53,244 nt of DNA from an uncultured Opitutaceae bacterium (GTDB taxonomy: Bacteria; Verrucomicrobiota; Verrucomicrobiia; Opitutales; Opitutaceae): the NCBI GenBank assembly GCA_937889545.1, contig CALAOT010000077.1, forward strand, positions 1 to 53,244. The letters are read 5' to 3'. The notes beneath the pieces were generated by a model that was not told the origin of the DNA, did not search any database, and saw nothing but the letters and a program-made list of their open reading frames with translations. The translations under genes were made by a program, and so were the position numbers. Positions 8,553 to 18,029 of this stretch are shown here, one piece after another (the stretch's first letter is position 1; the number at the start of each line of letters is the position of its first letter).

Positions 8553-9923
8553 TCATTCGGGCTCGGCCGTCCCCTCGACGACCCATTCGCGCGCTTCAGG
8601 AACCTGCTCGAGGAAGGCGTGCAGCGCGGCGCTGAGGTGCTCCGCATAGCGGAAATGGGCCCCCATTCCCGTCCGGAGCTCGGCCTCGTAGATGAATTTG
8701 TCGGCATGGGTCCCGTGTTCGAACGGCGTCTGGGCCCCTAGGAGGAGCGAATAGACGTAGGAAGGCGATCCCCGCCTCAACAGCTCGCGCGTAAGCTCCA
8801 TTTGATCAACAAGGAGCCCATCGTGGGCGGCATGCAGGATCTCCGGGGGAAGGTAGAAGCCCGACTGGACCAGCGGCGTCGTCCGGTTGCCGGTCCGGTG
8901 CCGGTTCAAGTCGCGCAGCTCGGCAAGAGCCATGTTGTTCCAGGCAAAGGTGACCCGCATCCGCCTGGTCGCCTCGCCCTGCTGACCGTAGCGGTTGGCC
9001 CTGTGCCGCAGCGCCTCCGGGACGGGCTGCGCCTGGGGAAACCATGGAGGGGCTGCCCGGTCCACGTTCACCCACACCTGGTCGGCAAGCGGCCGGTCGC
9101 TCAGGCGCTCAAGCCCCATCCTGACCGAGGCGGCGAACTCCTGGCGCGCCTGCTCCGCGAACGAGGCGTCAGCGTAGCTGTGCCTCATCAGCCTCGGCGA
9201 CAGCTTCAGCAGCTCGTCGCGTACCAGCCCCGCCGCGGCGCGCGCCTCGGGCTGGGGAAGCGAATCGAGGTGCTTCACCGTCTGCGCCCACATGCGGGAG
9301 GTCTGCACAAGCCCGACATTGGTCCTCGTTGCAAACGGCACAAAATACCTGGCGCGGTCCAGTGCGTAGTTCTTCCGGATCCGGGCGGCCACCGCCGGCT
9401 TGGCGTCCGTCGGGAGCCGGACCCGCTCCGGGTGCGCGGCGGCAAGCGCGTCAAGCCGGGCGTATTCGCTGTTGTACGCCGCAAAGGCGCGCGCAAGGAC
9501 ATCGCGCCAACGCGGCGCCAGATCGTCCGGAATCCCGATTTCACCGGCGCCCGGGATGTTCGCAGGATCCATCGCGATGTAGCGCGTGCTCGATTCCTGC
9601 CCGTCCGCCATCTGGGCGATCTCAAAAAGCTTGTAGGCAAGCCACATCGACACCCCGTCGAGCGCCACCGCGAGCCCTCCTGTGAGCCCGCCGATGGATG
9701 CATGCCCGTAATCGACGAACTTCAGGATCCGGTCGATCGAGGCGTCGGGGTTGGCCACATCGACCTTGGCGAGGATGGCGGCAATCCCCTCATTGCTGCG
9801 GGAGTAGCGGGCCAGCACCGATGCCAGGAGCTCAGGCGTAACCTTCGGGAGATCCGCTGCGCTCGGAGGCGGGACAAGGGCGAGCCCGGTAACCTTCATG
9901 ATGGGCACCAAATGAGGCAGCAT
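8553..9923 (-). CDS. thyX: Long two-domain flavin-dependent thymidylate synthase ThyX
   Basis: A 456-residue protein, about twice the usual ThyX length, that makes dTMP from dUMP using FAD and methylene-tetrahydrofolate. The N-terminal half has 'DYGHASIGGLTGGLAVALDGVS' and 'GQESSTRYIAMD' near residues 71-118, which correspond to the second half of the ThyX signature (Ser-x-Arg-Tyr). The C-terminal half has 'LRDLNRHRTGNRTTPLV' near 336-352, which supplies the RHR part. The classical RHRx7S signature is thus split between two copies of the fold. The start may instead be the ATG at 9899; no clear ribosome-binding site decides it. Chlamydial ThyX is, as I recall, also long. Confidence 0.88.
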   Translation of the reverse strand: MLPHLVPIMKVTGLALVPPPSAADLPKVTPELLASVLARYSRSNEGIAAILAKVDVANPDASIDRILKFVDYGHASIGGLTGGLAVALDGVSMWLAYKLFEIAQMADGQESSTRYIAMDPANIPGAGEIGIPDDLAPRWRDVLARAFAAYNSEYARLDALAAAHPERVRLPTDAKPAVAARIRKNYALDRARYFVPFATRTNVGLVQTSRMWAQTVKHLDSLPQPEARAAAGLVRDELLKLSPRLMRHSYADASFAEQARQEFAASVRMGLERLSDRPLADQVWVNVDRAAPPWFPQAQPVPEALRHRANRYGQQGEATRRMRVTFAWNNMALAELRDLNRHRTGNRTTPLVQSGFYLPPEILHAAHDGLLVDQMELTRELLRRGSPSYVYSLLLGAQTPFEHGTHADKFIYEAELRTGMGAHFRYAEHLSAALHAFLEQVPEAREWVVEGTAEPE

Positions 9924-10215
9924 TTGGATGAGGAAACAAGCGTACTCCGAGAATCGGCAGCATAACCGAGCTTTTCAGGGTGAGAGGGATCATCCAACGG
10001 GATCCCGTGCCGCACTCTGCTGCACATCCCCATGAGATACGCCTCCGTCTGCACCCGCCGCCACAGCAGGTACCTGTGCGTGTCCCATTGGGACCCCGCT
10101 GACTCTCACGCCAACCGCCGCTGGTTCAGTTGGGTGGCCGAACACGCCGGGGACTACGACCTGATCGGGAAGCGACGGCCAGAGCCGTCGGAGCCAGCAA
10201 TGGCCTGGCACGTCT
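9924..10215. other. Intergenic stretch without a supported gene
   Basis: This stretch separates the thyX start from the methyltransferase stop. Overlapping frames are open on both strands (a plus frame from 10032 and a minus frame ending at 9990), but neither has a recognisable domain, signal peptide or ribosome-binding site. The plus frame runs on through the methyltransferase gene as its shadow. It should contain the thyX promoter near 9930-9990, but I see no convincing -35/-10 pair. Confidence 0.5.
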
Positions 10216-10806
10216 TCAATTTTTCCTGCAGACCAACGCACCCTTGCCGATGGGAACTATTAGCGCGTCAACCCTCTCATCGTGCATGGCCCGGTCCAGC
10301 ATGGGTCGTAAAGGAGCCTCATGGCTTATTGCGTTGTCTGCTACGAGTAGGCCTCCAGGCACTAGGTGCGGTACGACCGCTTCATAACAGCGATCGTACA
10401 CTTCCTTCTCAGCGTCGAGAAAACAGAATCCGATTTCATTGCAAGCAGGGAGGTGGTTCAAGGCGTCACCGTGAACCAGCTGGACGACATCAGTGACACC
10501 TGCAACGTCGAAGGTCGTCCTCGCGAGCTTAGCCTTTTCGTCCTGGACCTCGAAAGTTGTGACCTTCCTGCCCTTGGCGCGGCAGGACAGGGCGAGCCAC
10601 AGCGTTGAATATCCCGCGCTGGTTCCAATCTCGATACAACGGCCATCAGGTGCGGCTGCTGCCAGCAGGGCGATGAATCTGCCGACTTCCGGTGGAATCT
10701 GGCGGAGCCGCTTCATTCGCGCCGTTCCACCGGCCCGGTCGAGCACGTCAATCTGTTCCAGCTCGCGCATCCGATCCAAGATTGCTTGCGGCATGTTGTG
10801 GAACAT
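10216..10806 (-). CDS. SAM-dependent O-methyltransferase (class I)
   Basis: A 196-residue Rossmann-fold methyltransferase of the caffeoyl-CoA/catechol O-methyltransferase type. The SAM-binding loop reads '[15 protein letters not shown]'. An acidic residue after strand 2 appears in '[15 protein letters not shown]', and the metal/substrate region reads '[33 protein letters not shown]', which is the hallmark of this family. The ATG at 10794 is an alternative start. The Gfo/Idh/MocA gene lies 22 bases downstream (10806/10828) on the same strand. The acceptor substrate cannot be told from sequence. Confidence 0.88.
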   Translation of the reverse strand: MFHNMPQAILDRMRELEQIDVLDRAGGTARMKRLRQIPPEVGRFIALLAAAAPDGRCIEIGTSAGYSTLWLALSCRAKGRKVTTFEVQDEKAKLARTTFDVAGVTDVVQLVHGDALNHLPACNEIGFCFLDAEKEVYDRCYEAVVPHLVPGGLLVADNAISHEAPLRPMLDRAMHDERVDALIVPIGKGALVCRKN

Positions 10807-10827
10807 CGCGTCTGGTTTTAGCCACGA

Positions 10828-11805
10828 TCAAACACGGCGAACGAGGGCTATGTCGCGGGCGGCTTCAGCCAGGTTGGCGAGCACACGGGGGAAGGCCGCG
10901 CCGTCTATGTGCGCGGCAAAGGCATCGTAGGGCGTATGCCTGGAAGGCGAACAGGGGATGACCTCCTGTTTGCCCTCGCGCGAAGCAATGGCCACCTGGC
11001 CCGCGTCGCGCCATTCCTTTGTGATGCGCCAGCCTTTGTCGGTAACAAGGTAGAAGAGGTCGATGTGTTCGCGGTCGTTGCCGTCGCGGCTGTAGGTGGC
11101 GAGGTCGGCGGCCCAGGTGATGAAGAGGTTGGCAACGCCCCCTCCGACGAAGTTCACAATCATCGCCTCGGTGTCGGCGCACTTCATCGCGGGATGAGCA
11201 AGCCGGTCCGAGAAGAAAGTGCTCTTGCCGACGGGCCTATCCATGAGGTAGCAGGCCGCGTTGAGGTTGTGGATCATGGCGTCCATGAACGGGCCACCGT
11301 TCTTCTCTGGGTCGGTGGCCCAGCTGTTCCATTGCGGATAGGCGTGGATCCAGTCCTGCCTGTAGAGGGCAAGGCGACCGAGCCTGCCCGAGGCCAAGAG
11401 GTCCCTGGCGGCCTCCATGAAGGGGTCCTCGGTGCGGCTGTAAATGACGCCAGCCTTGATGCCGGTCCTGGCGGCGGCGGCGCACATCTCTTGGCAGTCG
11501 GCGGTGGTGGAGCCAAATGGCTTGGTGGCAATGACGTGCTTGCCAGCGGCAGCGGCCTTCAGGAAGAGGTCCCTGCGGATCCAAGGCGGGACAAAGAGGC
11601 CGACGAGATCGATGGACTCGTCGGCGAAGATGCCGTCGGGCTCGGCGACGACGCGACTGCCGAACCGACTGGCGAATTCTTGCGTGCGGGCCTGGTCCGG
11701 GTCGTGGAGAGCGACGACCCTGACGGCCTTGGATTTCTCAAGGGAGTCGGCCTGCCGGCGGAGGAAGTCGCCGCAACCGAATATGCCGATCGAATGGACT
11801 TTCAT
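10828..11805 (-). CDS. Gfo/Idh/MocA-family NAD(P)-dependent oxidoreductase
   Basis: A 325-residue sugar- or polyol-type dehydrogenase. The N-terminal Rossmann domain opens with 'VHSIGIFGCGDFLRRQAD' (GxGxxx), then 'VVALHDPDQ'. The family lysine sits in 'HVIATKPFGSTTADC', where the common EKP is TKP. The C-terminal alpha/beta domain carries 'GGPFMDAMIHNLNAACYLM' (GGxxxDxxxHxxD-like). The start at 11805 (MKVHSIG) is chosen because the extra 62 residues from 11991 look non-coding. This family oxidises sugars, inositols or their glycosides, and hydrolase genes follow close by, so a sugar substrate is plausible. Confidence 0.88.
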   Translation of the reverse strand: MKVHSIGIFGCGDFLRRQADSLEKSKAVRVVALHDPDQARTQEFASRFGSRVVAEPDGIFADESIDLVGLFVPPWIRRDLFLKAAAAGKHVIATKPFGSTTADCQEMCAAAARTGIKAGVIYSRTEDPFMEAARDLLASGRLGRLALYRQDWIHAYPQWNSWATDPEKNGGPFMDAMIHNLNAACYLMDRPVGKSTFFSDRLAHPAMKCADTEAMIVNFVGGGVANLFITWAADLATYSRDGNDREHIDLFYLVTDKGWRITKEWRDAGQVAIASREGKQEVIPCSPSRHTPYDAFAAHIDGAAFPRVLANLAEAARDIALVRRV

Positions 11806-11996
11806 GTGGGATGATTGCCTCGCGAGTAGACGGAAACGCAGAGACGGGGCTGTTCTTTGGGGAGCGCGGCGGGGCGCTGTCTGGCATGAAGCGTTGCTGG
11901 GGCCGACACTGGCGAGGCTGTCGGGTTCTGGCCAGACCAAAGCCGGGGGCTGGGGCTCGGCCAGGAAGCAGGCTTGCAAGGGCCTTCCCAAAGAAA

Positions 11997-12018
11997 AGCC
12001 CGCCGTTTCGGGCGGGCT
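11997..12018 (-). terminator. Rho-independent terminator after the GYD gene
   Basis: On the minus strand the stem AGCCCGCC/GGCGGGCT (8 bp, 6-base loop CGAAAC) is followed by a T-rich run (TTTTCTTT). It lies about 30 bases past the stop of the GYD-domain gene at 12047, on the correct strand to end its transcript. Confidence 0.75.
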
Positions 12019-12046
12019 GCCACGAGTGGAGGGGATCGCAAGCGCG

Positions 12047-12370
12047 TTATTTGGGAGGGCGGTAACCGACCTTCCCGGCCTGCCTCATTGCCTTGACCCC
12101 TTCCTCAAATGTGAGCAGCGGGGTGGTCTTGCTGGCCTTGAGAGCGCCACCGGCAGCGACCGCGAGTGAGAAGGCTGCAGCGCTGACATTGTTGGGCAGC
12201 CTGACGACAACGACAACGTCATGATCACCAAACGAGAGCCAGGCGCCCTCGACGCGGCCACCGAGCTTTTCGACCGAGCCCTTGATCGCTTGGAGACGGT
12301 TTCGGGGTTTCCTGACCAACGCTGACCACGCGTCGGACGTATAGCTTCCTTGAAACAAATAATAGGACAT
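12047..12370 (-). CDS. GYD-domain protein
   Basis: A 107-residue protein of the GYD family (alpha/beta ferredoxin-like, function unknown). It starts MSYYLFQGSYTSDAW and has 'RLQAIKGSVEKLGGRVEGAWLSFGDHDVVVVVRLP', the central pattern of the family: a glycine-rich turn followed by a hydrophobic strand. The ATG at 12370 gives a standard family length; in-frame ATGs further upstream (12385, 12520) add unrelated residues. A terminator lies about 30 bases downstream, so it is probably transcribed alone. Confidence 0.82.
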   Translation of the reverse strand: MSYYLFQGSYTSDAWSALVRKPRNRLQAIKGSVEKLGGRVEGAWLSFGDHDVVVVVRLPNNVSAAAFSLAVAAGGALKASKTTPLLTFEEGVKAMRQAGKVGYRPPK

Positions 12371-12613
12371 GGGATTGGGTTCCATTCCTGACGGTGGGAT
12401 TCTGCGACGGCAAGGCGAAGCTATCCCGTATACCGGCTTGTAACCCGACAATACCATGTGGGCGTGATGACTGGCTTGTGGGTCCTTCCCGCATGCTCCG
12501 TGACCGATGCCGATGGCCACGCCCGCCGGTCATCCCTCCTATCCGGACAGCCTATCCGACCATTCCTGGGCTCTTCCCTGACATTTTACCGTCGTAGACC
12601 TGCAAACCCCCGC

Positions 12614-14020
12614 TCAGGGGACTCTGCGACTGCCCTCGTGCATGGCTTCTGCCTGGGCGTTTACCTCGGCCATCGCCCGGGTCAATTCGGCATAGATCTC
12701 GTCGTGAATGTTGACGACACCGTAGTTGGAGTTCTCGCCGTCGTCGCGCCCTTCCTTCGGTTCGTCACAGTGCTCGAACCAATGATAGCCGACCAGGTTC
12801 GGATTCTGAAGCGCCTGGGTTACGTAGTTCCGGAATGCAGCGGCGCGTTCGGCTTGCGTCTTCACTTTGGGACCGGCCCCGCGTGAGTTGGGCAGGCCGC
12901 TGTCCTCGGAGCGGAACGAGAACTCGCCGATGATCAGCGATTTGCCAAAGGCGGCGTAACGTTCGACCGTGCCCCGCGGATCGCTCTGGTAGCAGTTGAA
13001 GGAGATCACATCGACGTACTTCGCCGCGGCGGCCACGACGGGCTGAGGCGGGAAATAAGCAAAACGGGAGCCGAGATTCATGTGGTTGGGGTCGGCGGCT
13101 TTGATGGCCTCGTTGGTGACGCGGAAATACCGGTCGGCTAACCGCTCGAGGAACGCGTCGCAATCGGCGGCGAAGGCGGCACGCTTCGGGTCGGCTTCGT
13201 TGGCGTGGCGCTCGGCCTCCTCGTTCTGCATGTAAACCGCCGGACGCACGACGGGCGGGGCGATCGCCGTGGCGCTCATCACGTCGTCCCAGGTCGCAAA
13301 CTTCGTGTTCCAGACCGCGTTGAACCCGGCCATGTCCTGATAGCGCCCTTGCAGGAGGCTGACTGCGGCTTTCTTGCCGGGCACGTTCGCAGGCAGGTCG
13401 AGGAACATTGTGAGCAGTTCGTCGGGACCGCGCCAATCGGGACCCCAGCGCAGTTCGTTGTCCGTGAACCATCCGAGAACCCAAACGTCGTCGGCGAGAG
13501 GAGCGCAGACCTCACGGGCGCGCTGGCGGGCGAACGTCTCGAAATCCGGATCGAAAACATCGGGGAAGATTCCGTGCAACCATGCTTGGCCCTTTGTCTT
13601 TTGCCCGACGAATTGCTCTCCGAGATCGACGATTGGAGCATAGGCCAGACGGCGGTTGCCGACCGTGATCTCGGCAACTCCATTGTCGGACCAGGCGCCG
13701 AGAGTGTTGAATCCCCAACTGGTCAACCGCTGCGCGACCGCCTTCCGCCACGCCTCGGGGCTGCCGTACTTCGCTTTGTTGGTCTCGAGGGAAGGGGAGA
13801 GATTCGTACCATAGATGGTGTCCTGCGCAAACAGCACTGTGGTCACGCCTTTGGAGATGAAACGGTGGCCGTCGGGATCGATCAGCCACCAGCGGCCGTT
13901 CACCTGCATGGAGTGAAAGAAGGGGTTGGTTGTGGTCGCGGGAGCCCCGCCAGCAAGCGGTTGATGAGCGATTAGAGTGAGCGCTGCCATATAACATACC
14001 CATTGAGTCATCATGCGCAT
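12614..14020 (-). CDS. Secreted GH50-like (agarase-type) clan GH-A glycoside hydrolase
   Basis: A 468-residue secreted hydrolase with a signal peptide (MRMMTQWVCYMAALTLIA...LAGGAPA). An entry motif typical of agarase-like enzymes follows, 'VNGRWWLIDPDGHRFISKGVTT'. The likely acid/base is the Glu of 'LGWFTDNELRWGPDW' (Asn-Glu pair), and the likely nucleophile is the Glu of 'SLIIGEFSFRSEDSG'. 'LVGYHWFEHCDEPKEGR' shapes the end of the barrel. The pattern fits GH50 and related families that cut beta-galactosides such as agar. Family number and substrate are inferred. The ATG at 14020 is chosen because it gives the signal peptide; 14014 is an alternative. Confidence 0.72.
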   Translation of the reverse strand: MRMMTQWVCYMAALTLIAHQPLAGGAPATTTNPFFHSMQVNGRWWLIDPDGHRFISKGVTTVLFAQDTIYGTNLSPSLETNKAKYGSPEAWRKAVAQRLTSWGFNTLGAWSDNGVAEITVGNRRLAYAPIVDLGEQFVGQKTKGQAWLHGIFPDVFDPDFETFARQRAREVCAPLADDVWVLGWFTDNELRWGPDWRGPDELLTMFLDLPANVPGKKAAVSLLQGRYQDMAGFNAVWNTKFATWDDVMSATAIAPPVVRPAVYMQNEEAERHANEADPKRAAFAADCDAFLERLADRYFRVTNEAIKAADPNHMNLGSRFAYFPPQPVVAAAAKYVDVISFNCYQSDPRGTVERYAAFGKSLIIGEFSFRSEDSGLPNSRGAGPKVKTQAERAAAFRNYVTQALQNPNLVGYHWFEHCDEPKEGRDDGENSNYGVVNIHDEIYAELTRAMAEVNAQAEAMHEGSRRVP

Positions 14021-14308
14021 GATGAGGCATCGTCCCGGCCATGCATCGCGGAGACAAGGGGGATTATCCAAAGGTTAGAACAGGGTCGGAGCGCTAGGGG
14101 GATTCCAACAACACGAGCCTTCTATGGGCGGATGCGCATGACCCGCCATGGCCCATCTGATGACACAATTCCGGAAGCCGTGCACGGCCGGAAAATCGCG
14201 CCCGCGACCCCCGTGCGGACACGCGGCCCGCTGCCCGGGCCGTAACATTTCTTTGGATCAGGCGTCTAATGCCATGTAGCCAAAGGCCAATCGAAACCTC
14301 CCTCTCCA

Positions 14309-14905
14309 ATGAAACTCATTCAGACATCGCTTCTCGCTCTCGTGTGCGGCGCCGCTCCATTGGCGGCACATGCAGGCGTTGAGATCGGCATCAACGTCGG
14401 CGGCCCCGAAATCGTCGTCCGCACCCAGCCACCCCTTCTCAGGGAGGAAATCGTAACCATGACACCTGGGCCCGGATACATCTGGATCCGGGGCCATTGG
14501 GCGTGGCGCCATGAGCGCTGGGAATGGATGGGCGGGCTCTGGGACCGCGCCGCGCAGCCCGGCATGACGTGGATTCCCGGCCGCTGGGCAGAACGGGCCA
14601 CCGGGTGGGTCTGGGTCGAGGGCCACTATGCCGTGATGGCCGCCCCTGTGCGTCCGCCCCCCGGCCAGCAGGTCCAGGTGATAGCGTCCGAGGAGCCGCC
14701 CGCACCCATCGTCGAGGTCGCGCCGGTCGCTCCCGGGCCGGACTATTTCTGGATAGGCGGCCACTGGCACTGGAACGGCGGCTGGGTCTGGAATCGCGGG
14801 TTCTATGACCGCCATCCCCATTTTCATCCGGGCGCGGGCTGGGCGGCCGGCCGCTGGGACCGCCGGGGCGCCAGCTGGGTCTGGCACGAGGGGCACTGGC
14901 GCTGA
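14309..14905 (+). CDS. Secreted tryptophan-rich WxxGxW-repeat protein
   Basis: A 198-residue exported protein with a signal peptide (MKLIQTSLLALVCGAAPLAAHA). Short motifs rich in Trp, Gly and His recur: 'YIWIRGHWAWRHERWEW', 'MTWIPGRWAERATGWVWVEGHY', 'YFWIGGHWHWNGGWVW' and 'WAAGRWDRRGASWVWHEGHW'. These match the YxWxxGxW repeat family found in exported proteins of Verrucomicrobiota and Proteobacteria, whose role is unknown. It is probably periplasmic or surface-exposed. It converges with nuoN. Confidence 0.82.
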   Translation: MKLIQTSLLALVCGAAPLAAHAGVEIGINVGGPEIVVRTQPPLLREEIVTMTPGPGYIWIRGHWAWRHERWEWMGGLWDRAAQPGMTWIPGRWAERATGWVWVEGHYAVMAAPVRPPPGQQVQVIASEEPPAPIVEVAPVAPGPDYFWIGGHWHWNGGWVWNRGFYDRHPHFHPGAGWAAGRWDRRGASWVWHEGHWR

Positions 14906-14966
14906 CCGCCGGAGAGGATCCGCTCCGCGAACGCCATCGGGAGGGCCGGGCGCAAATGCCCGCTCT

Positions 14967-16472
14967 TCAGCGTCCAAACACCCAGCTCCAAAGCGGACCC
15001 TGGTAGAACCCGAGGACTACCGAGCCCAGAGTGAGCGCCGCCAGAGCGACACCCAGGGTCAGCCCGGCCCCGGCGCGCGCACGCTCGGCTGTCTTCGGCG
15101 AGACGGCGGCCTCGTCGTCGAAGTACGCCATGCGGATCCAGCCGAAGTAATAATAGATCGAGATGACGACGCCCGCGACCGCGACCGCGATCAGTCCGAA
15201 ATGCCCGGCCTTGAAGGCGGCGACGAAGACGAAGAGCTTCGCCACGAATCCCGCGAAGGGCGGGATGCCCGCGAGCGAGCCCAGCCCGCACGCAAGGACT
15301 CCGGCGAGGAACGGGCTCTCCCTGGCGAGCCCGGCGTAGTCCCCGAGCTCCTGCTCGGTGTCATCGGGTCCCGCGAGCACCGTCATCACCCCGAACACGG
15401 CGAACGAGGCGATGAGGTACGCGTAGAGATAGAAGTACACGGCGCCGATCGCCATCGGCTCGCGCGCCGCCGAGACGACGGCCAGCAGGATGAAGCCCGC
15501 GTGGGAGACGCCCGAGAGGCCGATCAGCCGCTTGACGTTGTTCTGCTTCAGCGCCGCCAGGTTGCCGAACAGGATTGTCGCCGCGGCCATGATCGTGAGC
15601 ACGGGGCCGACCAGCCAGGCGTATGGCGCGAACACCTCGGTAACGAGGATCAGCAGGACGCCGAATCCCGCGGCCTTTGACGCGACGGCAAGAAGCGCGG
15701 TCACCGGGGTGGGCGCGCCCTGGTACACGTCCGGAATCCAGATCTGGAACGGGAAGGCCCCGATCTTGAAGGCGACGCCCGAGAGGACGAGGACGATGCC
15801 CGCGGCCGCCAGGAAGTTGTTCGGATTGGCCTCCAGAAAGCCCGCGAGCCCTGCGTACTGCATCGCCTCGCCCGTGCGGCCGGCAAGCCCGGGGCTGCCC
15901 GAGACCCCGTATAGGAGCACGATGCCGAAAAGGAGGAGCGCCGAGCTCAATGCGCCCATGACGAGGTACTTGAGGCCGGCCTCGAGCGTCTTCGGGTTCG
16001 AGCGGTAGTAGCTCACGAGGATGTAGAGGCCAACCGTAACGGTCTCCAGGGCAACGAAAAGCATCACGAAGTTGCGGCTCTCGACGAGAAGCATCATGGC
16101 CGCCGCCACGACAAGGACGACATGGTGGAATTCCACCCGCGGGACCCGCTGCCAGGACAGGCTGTGGCGCGCCAGGACCGAGACGAGGATCGAGGAGATG
16201 AGGAAGAAGGCCCGCATCAGCTGGCCGTGCGGGGACAGCATCAGGAGGCCGTTGAACGCCGCGCGCTGCGGCGCGTCGAAGTTGAAGGCGAGCGCGACGA
16301 GGATTCCAAGCTGGCCGGCGATCGAAACCAGCGGGATGCGGCCGTGCGCCGCCCTGGGGAGGACGGTTTCGAGCACGAGTAGGAGCAGCGCGAGGCACCC
16401 GAGGGAGATTTCAGGCCAAATCGCGCTCCAGGGGTTCCCGGCGGCCATGCTTTGTAGAGCGTTAACGTCCAT
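14967..16472 (-). CDS. nuoN: NADH-quinone oxidoreductase subunit N (NuoN)
   Basis: A 501-residue antiporter-like membrane subunit of complex I, with about 14 hydrophobic spans. Key stretches are 'VALETVTVGLYILVSYYRSNPKTLEAGLKYLVMGALSSALLLFG', with its Glu and Lys of the proton path, 'PFQIWIPDVYQGAPTPVTALLAVASKAAGFG', and 'KQNNVKRLIGLSGVSHAGF'. It is the last gene of the nuoB-N operon. A 29-base gap separates it from nuoM. Confidence 0.96.
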   Translation of the reverse strand: MDVNALQSMAAGNPWSAIWPEISLGCLALLLLVLETVLPRAAHGRIPLVSIAGQLGILVALAFNFDAPQRAAFNGLLMLSPHGQLMRAFFLISSILVSVLARHSLSWQRVPRVEFHHVVLVVAAAMMLLVESRNFVMLFVALETVTVGLYILVSYYRSNPKTLEAGLKYLVMGALSSALLLFGIVLLYGVSGSPGLAGRTGEAMQYAGLAGFLEANPNNFLAAAGIVLVLSGVAFKIGAFPFQIWIPDVYQGAPTPVTALLAVASKAAGFGVLLILVTEVFAPYAWLVGPVLTIMAAATILFGNLAALKQNNVKRLIGLSGVSHAGFILLAVVSAAREPMAIGAVYFYLYAYLIASFAVFGVMTVLAGPDDTEQELGDYAGLARESPFLAGVLACGLGSLAGIPPFAGFVAKLFVFVAAFKAGHFGLIAVAVAGVVISIYYYFGWIRMAYFDDEAAVSPKTAERARAGAGLTLGVALAALTLGSVVLGFYQGPLWSWVFGR

Positions 16473-16501
16473 GTGGGTGCTGCGTGGCGTTTCAGGTCGG
16501 C

Positions 16502-18022
16502 CTACCGGCTGGCCACCATGGCCGCGGGCGTGTTCGTGAGCGCCCGATTGATTGCGGCCGAGAACGACTTCGGCCAGATGCCCACAAAGAGCAGCGTAGC
16601 AATGAGCACGAGCGCCGGGAGCTTTTCGCCCCAGCCGATGTCGGAGGGAGGATTGGCCGCGGCGACCTGCGCGAAGGCCGTTGACTGGGGCCCGAAGAAC
16701 ACCCGCGCGGCGGCGCGCAGCCCGTAGATCGCCGAGATCACAGTCCCTGTCAGGGCGGTCACGGTCAGCACATGGGAGAAGTTCCAGAGCGCGACGAATA
16801 TCGGCAGCTCGCCCCAGAAGTTCGCAAAGCCGGGCAGCCCCGCGCTCGCAAACGTCGCCGCGACGAACAGCCCGGCGAGCACTGGCGCGTGCTGCGCCAG
16901 CCCCCCCATCTTCTCCATGTCAAAAGTGCGCGTGCGGTGGTAGATGCTCGTCGAGAGCAGAAAGAGGAGTGCCACCGAGAGCCCGTGGGCCACCATGAGC
17001 ATGACAACGCCGCCCGCGCCGAGGACCGAGCCCGCCGCGATCCCGAGGAACGCGTAGCCCATGTGCATGACCGAGCTGTAGCCCACCATCTGCTTCAGGT
17101 CGCGCTGCGCCATGGTCACCAGCCCTATCGCGAGAACGTTCCCCACCGCGGCGACCACCGCGAGGGTGTGGCTCCAGTGCGCCGCCCCGAGGGGAAGGAG
17201 CGGCAGCGCAATCTGCAGCAGGCCGTAGAGCCCGAATTTCTTTAGTACGCCCGCGTGGAGCATCGCCGCCGAGCTCGGCGCGGCGCCGTAGCCGAGAGGC
17301 GCCCACGAATGGAAGGGCCAGAGGGAGACGAGAATCCCGAATCCGAAGAGAAGAAGCCCGAAGATGTGTTCCTGCGTGACCTCGCCCAGCGGTCTCGATG
17401 CCAGCGTGTCGCGGAGCACCATCAGGTCAAAGCTGCTTGCTCCGCTCTTGGCGTAGATGGCGATGAGCCCGACGAGCGAGAGCGTCGCGCCGAGCGTCAG
17501 GTAGATCGTCATCATCATGGCTGCGTACGTGCGGTCGCGCCCGCCCCAGATCCCCACCATGATGAAGGTCGGGATGAGCGCCATCTCGTGGAAGAAGTAG
17601 AAGAAGAAGACGTCCACGCTCGCGAACGTCCCCATGAGGCCGGCATGCATGGCGAGCAGCAGGAGGAGGTATGTCTTCATCCGCTCCGCCTTCGACTGGA
17701 TCGCATAGAGGCCGGCGGCGAAGCCGACGAGCCCGGCCAGGACGAAAAGCGGCAGCGAGATCCCGTTGAGCCCGAGCTTCAGCCCGATCCCGAACTGGTC
17801 CAGCCCCGTGGAGTACCTGGAAAGGAACGCGTAGCCGTGCGTCTCCTTTGCGGCCGAGCCGAACTGCCACCACACGCCGAGCGCCATGAGGGCCGGCACC
17901 GCGAATCCGGCGTACGCAAGCTTTACCGCCCAGCGCTTGGGAAGGCCGAGGGCGATCGCGAGCGCGACGGCCAGTGGAGCGGCGACCGAGATCAGGAGGG
18001 GGTCGAAGGCAGGCGCGCTCAT
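16502..18022 (-). CDS. nuoM: NADH-quinone oxidoreductase subunit M (NuoM)
   Basis: A 506-residue antiporter-like membrane subunit of complex I. The start at 18022 (MSAPAFDPLLISV) gives the family length; the frame is open further upstream but there overlaps nuoL. Motifs include 'FFYFFHEMALIPTFIMVGIWGG' with the proton-channel Glu, 'LWPFHSWAPLGYGAAPSSAAMLHAGVLKKFGLYGL', and 'MAQRDLKQMVGYSSVMHMGYAFLG'. Seven bases separate it from the nuoL stop. Confidence 0.96.
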   Translation of the reverse strand: MSAPAFDPLLISVAAPLAVALAIALGLPKRWAVKLAYAGFAVPALMALGVWWQFGSAAKETHGYAFLSRYSTGLDQFGIGLKLGLNGISLPLFVLAGLVGFAAGLYAIQSKAERMKTYLLLLLAMHAGLMGTFASVDVFFFYFFHEMALIPTFIMVGIWGGRDRTYAAMMMTIYLTLGATLSLVGLIAIYAKSGASSFDLMVLRDTLASRPLGEVTQEHIFGLLLFGFGILVSLWPFHSWAPLGYGAAPSSAAMLHAGVLKKFGLYGLLQIALPLLPLGAAHWSHTLAVVAAVGNVLAIGLVTMAQRDLKQMVGYSSVMHMGYAFLGIAAGSVLGAGGVVMLMVAHGLSVALLFLLSTSIYHRTRTFDMEKMGGLAQHAPVLAGLFVAATFASAGLPGFANFWGELPIFVALWNFSHVLTVTALTGTVISAIYGLRAAARVFFGPQSTAFAQVAAANPPSDIGWGEKLPALVLIATLLFVGIWPKSFSAAINRALTNTPAAMVASR

Positions 18023-18029
18023 GTCAGGG

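Noticed and set aside
10032..10496. 154-codon plus-strand frame near the O-methyltransferase
   Set aside because: Its second half is antisense to the methyltransferase and its first half has no motif, signal peptide or ribosome-binding site.
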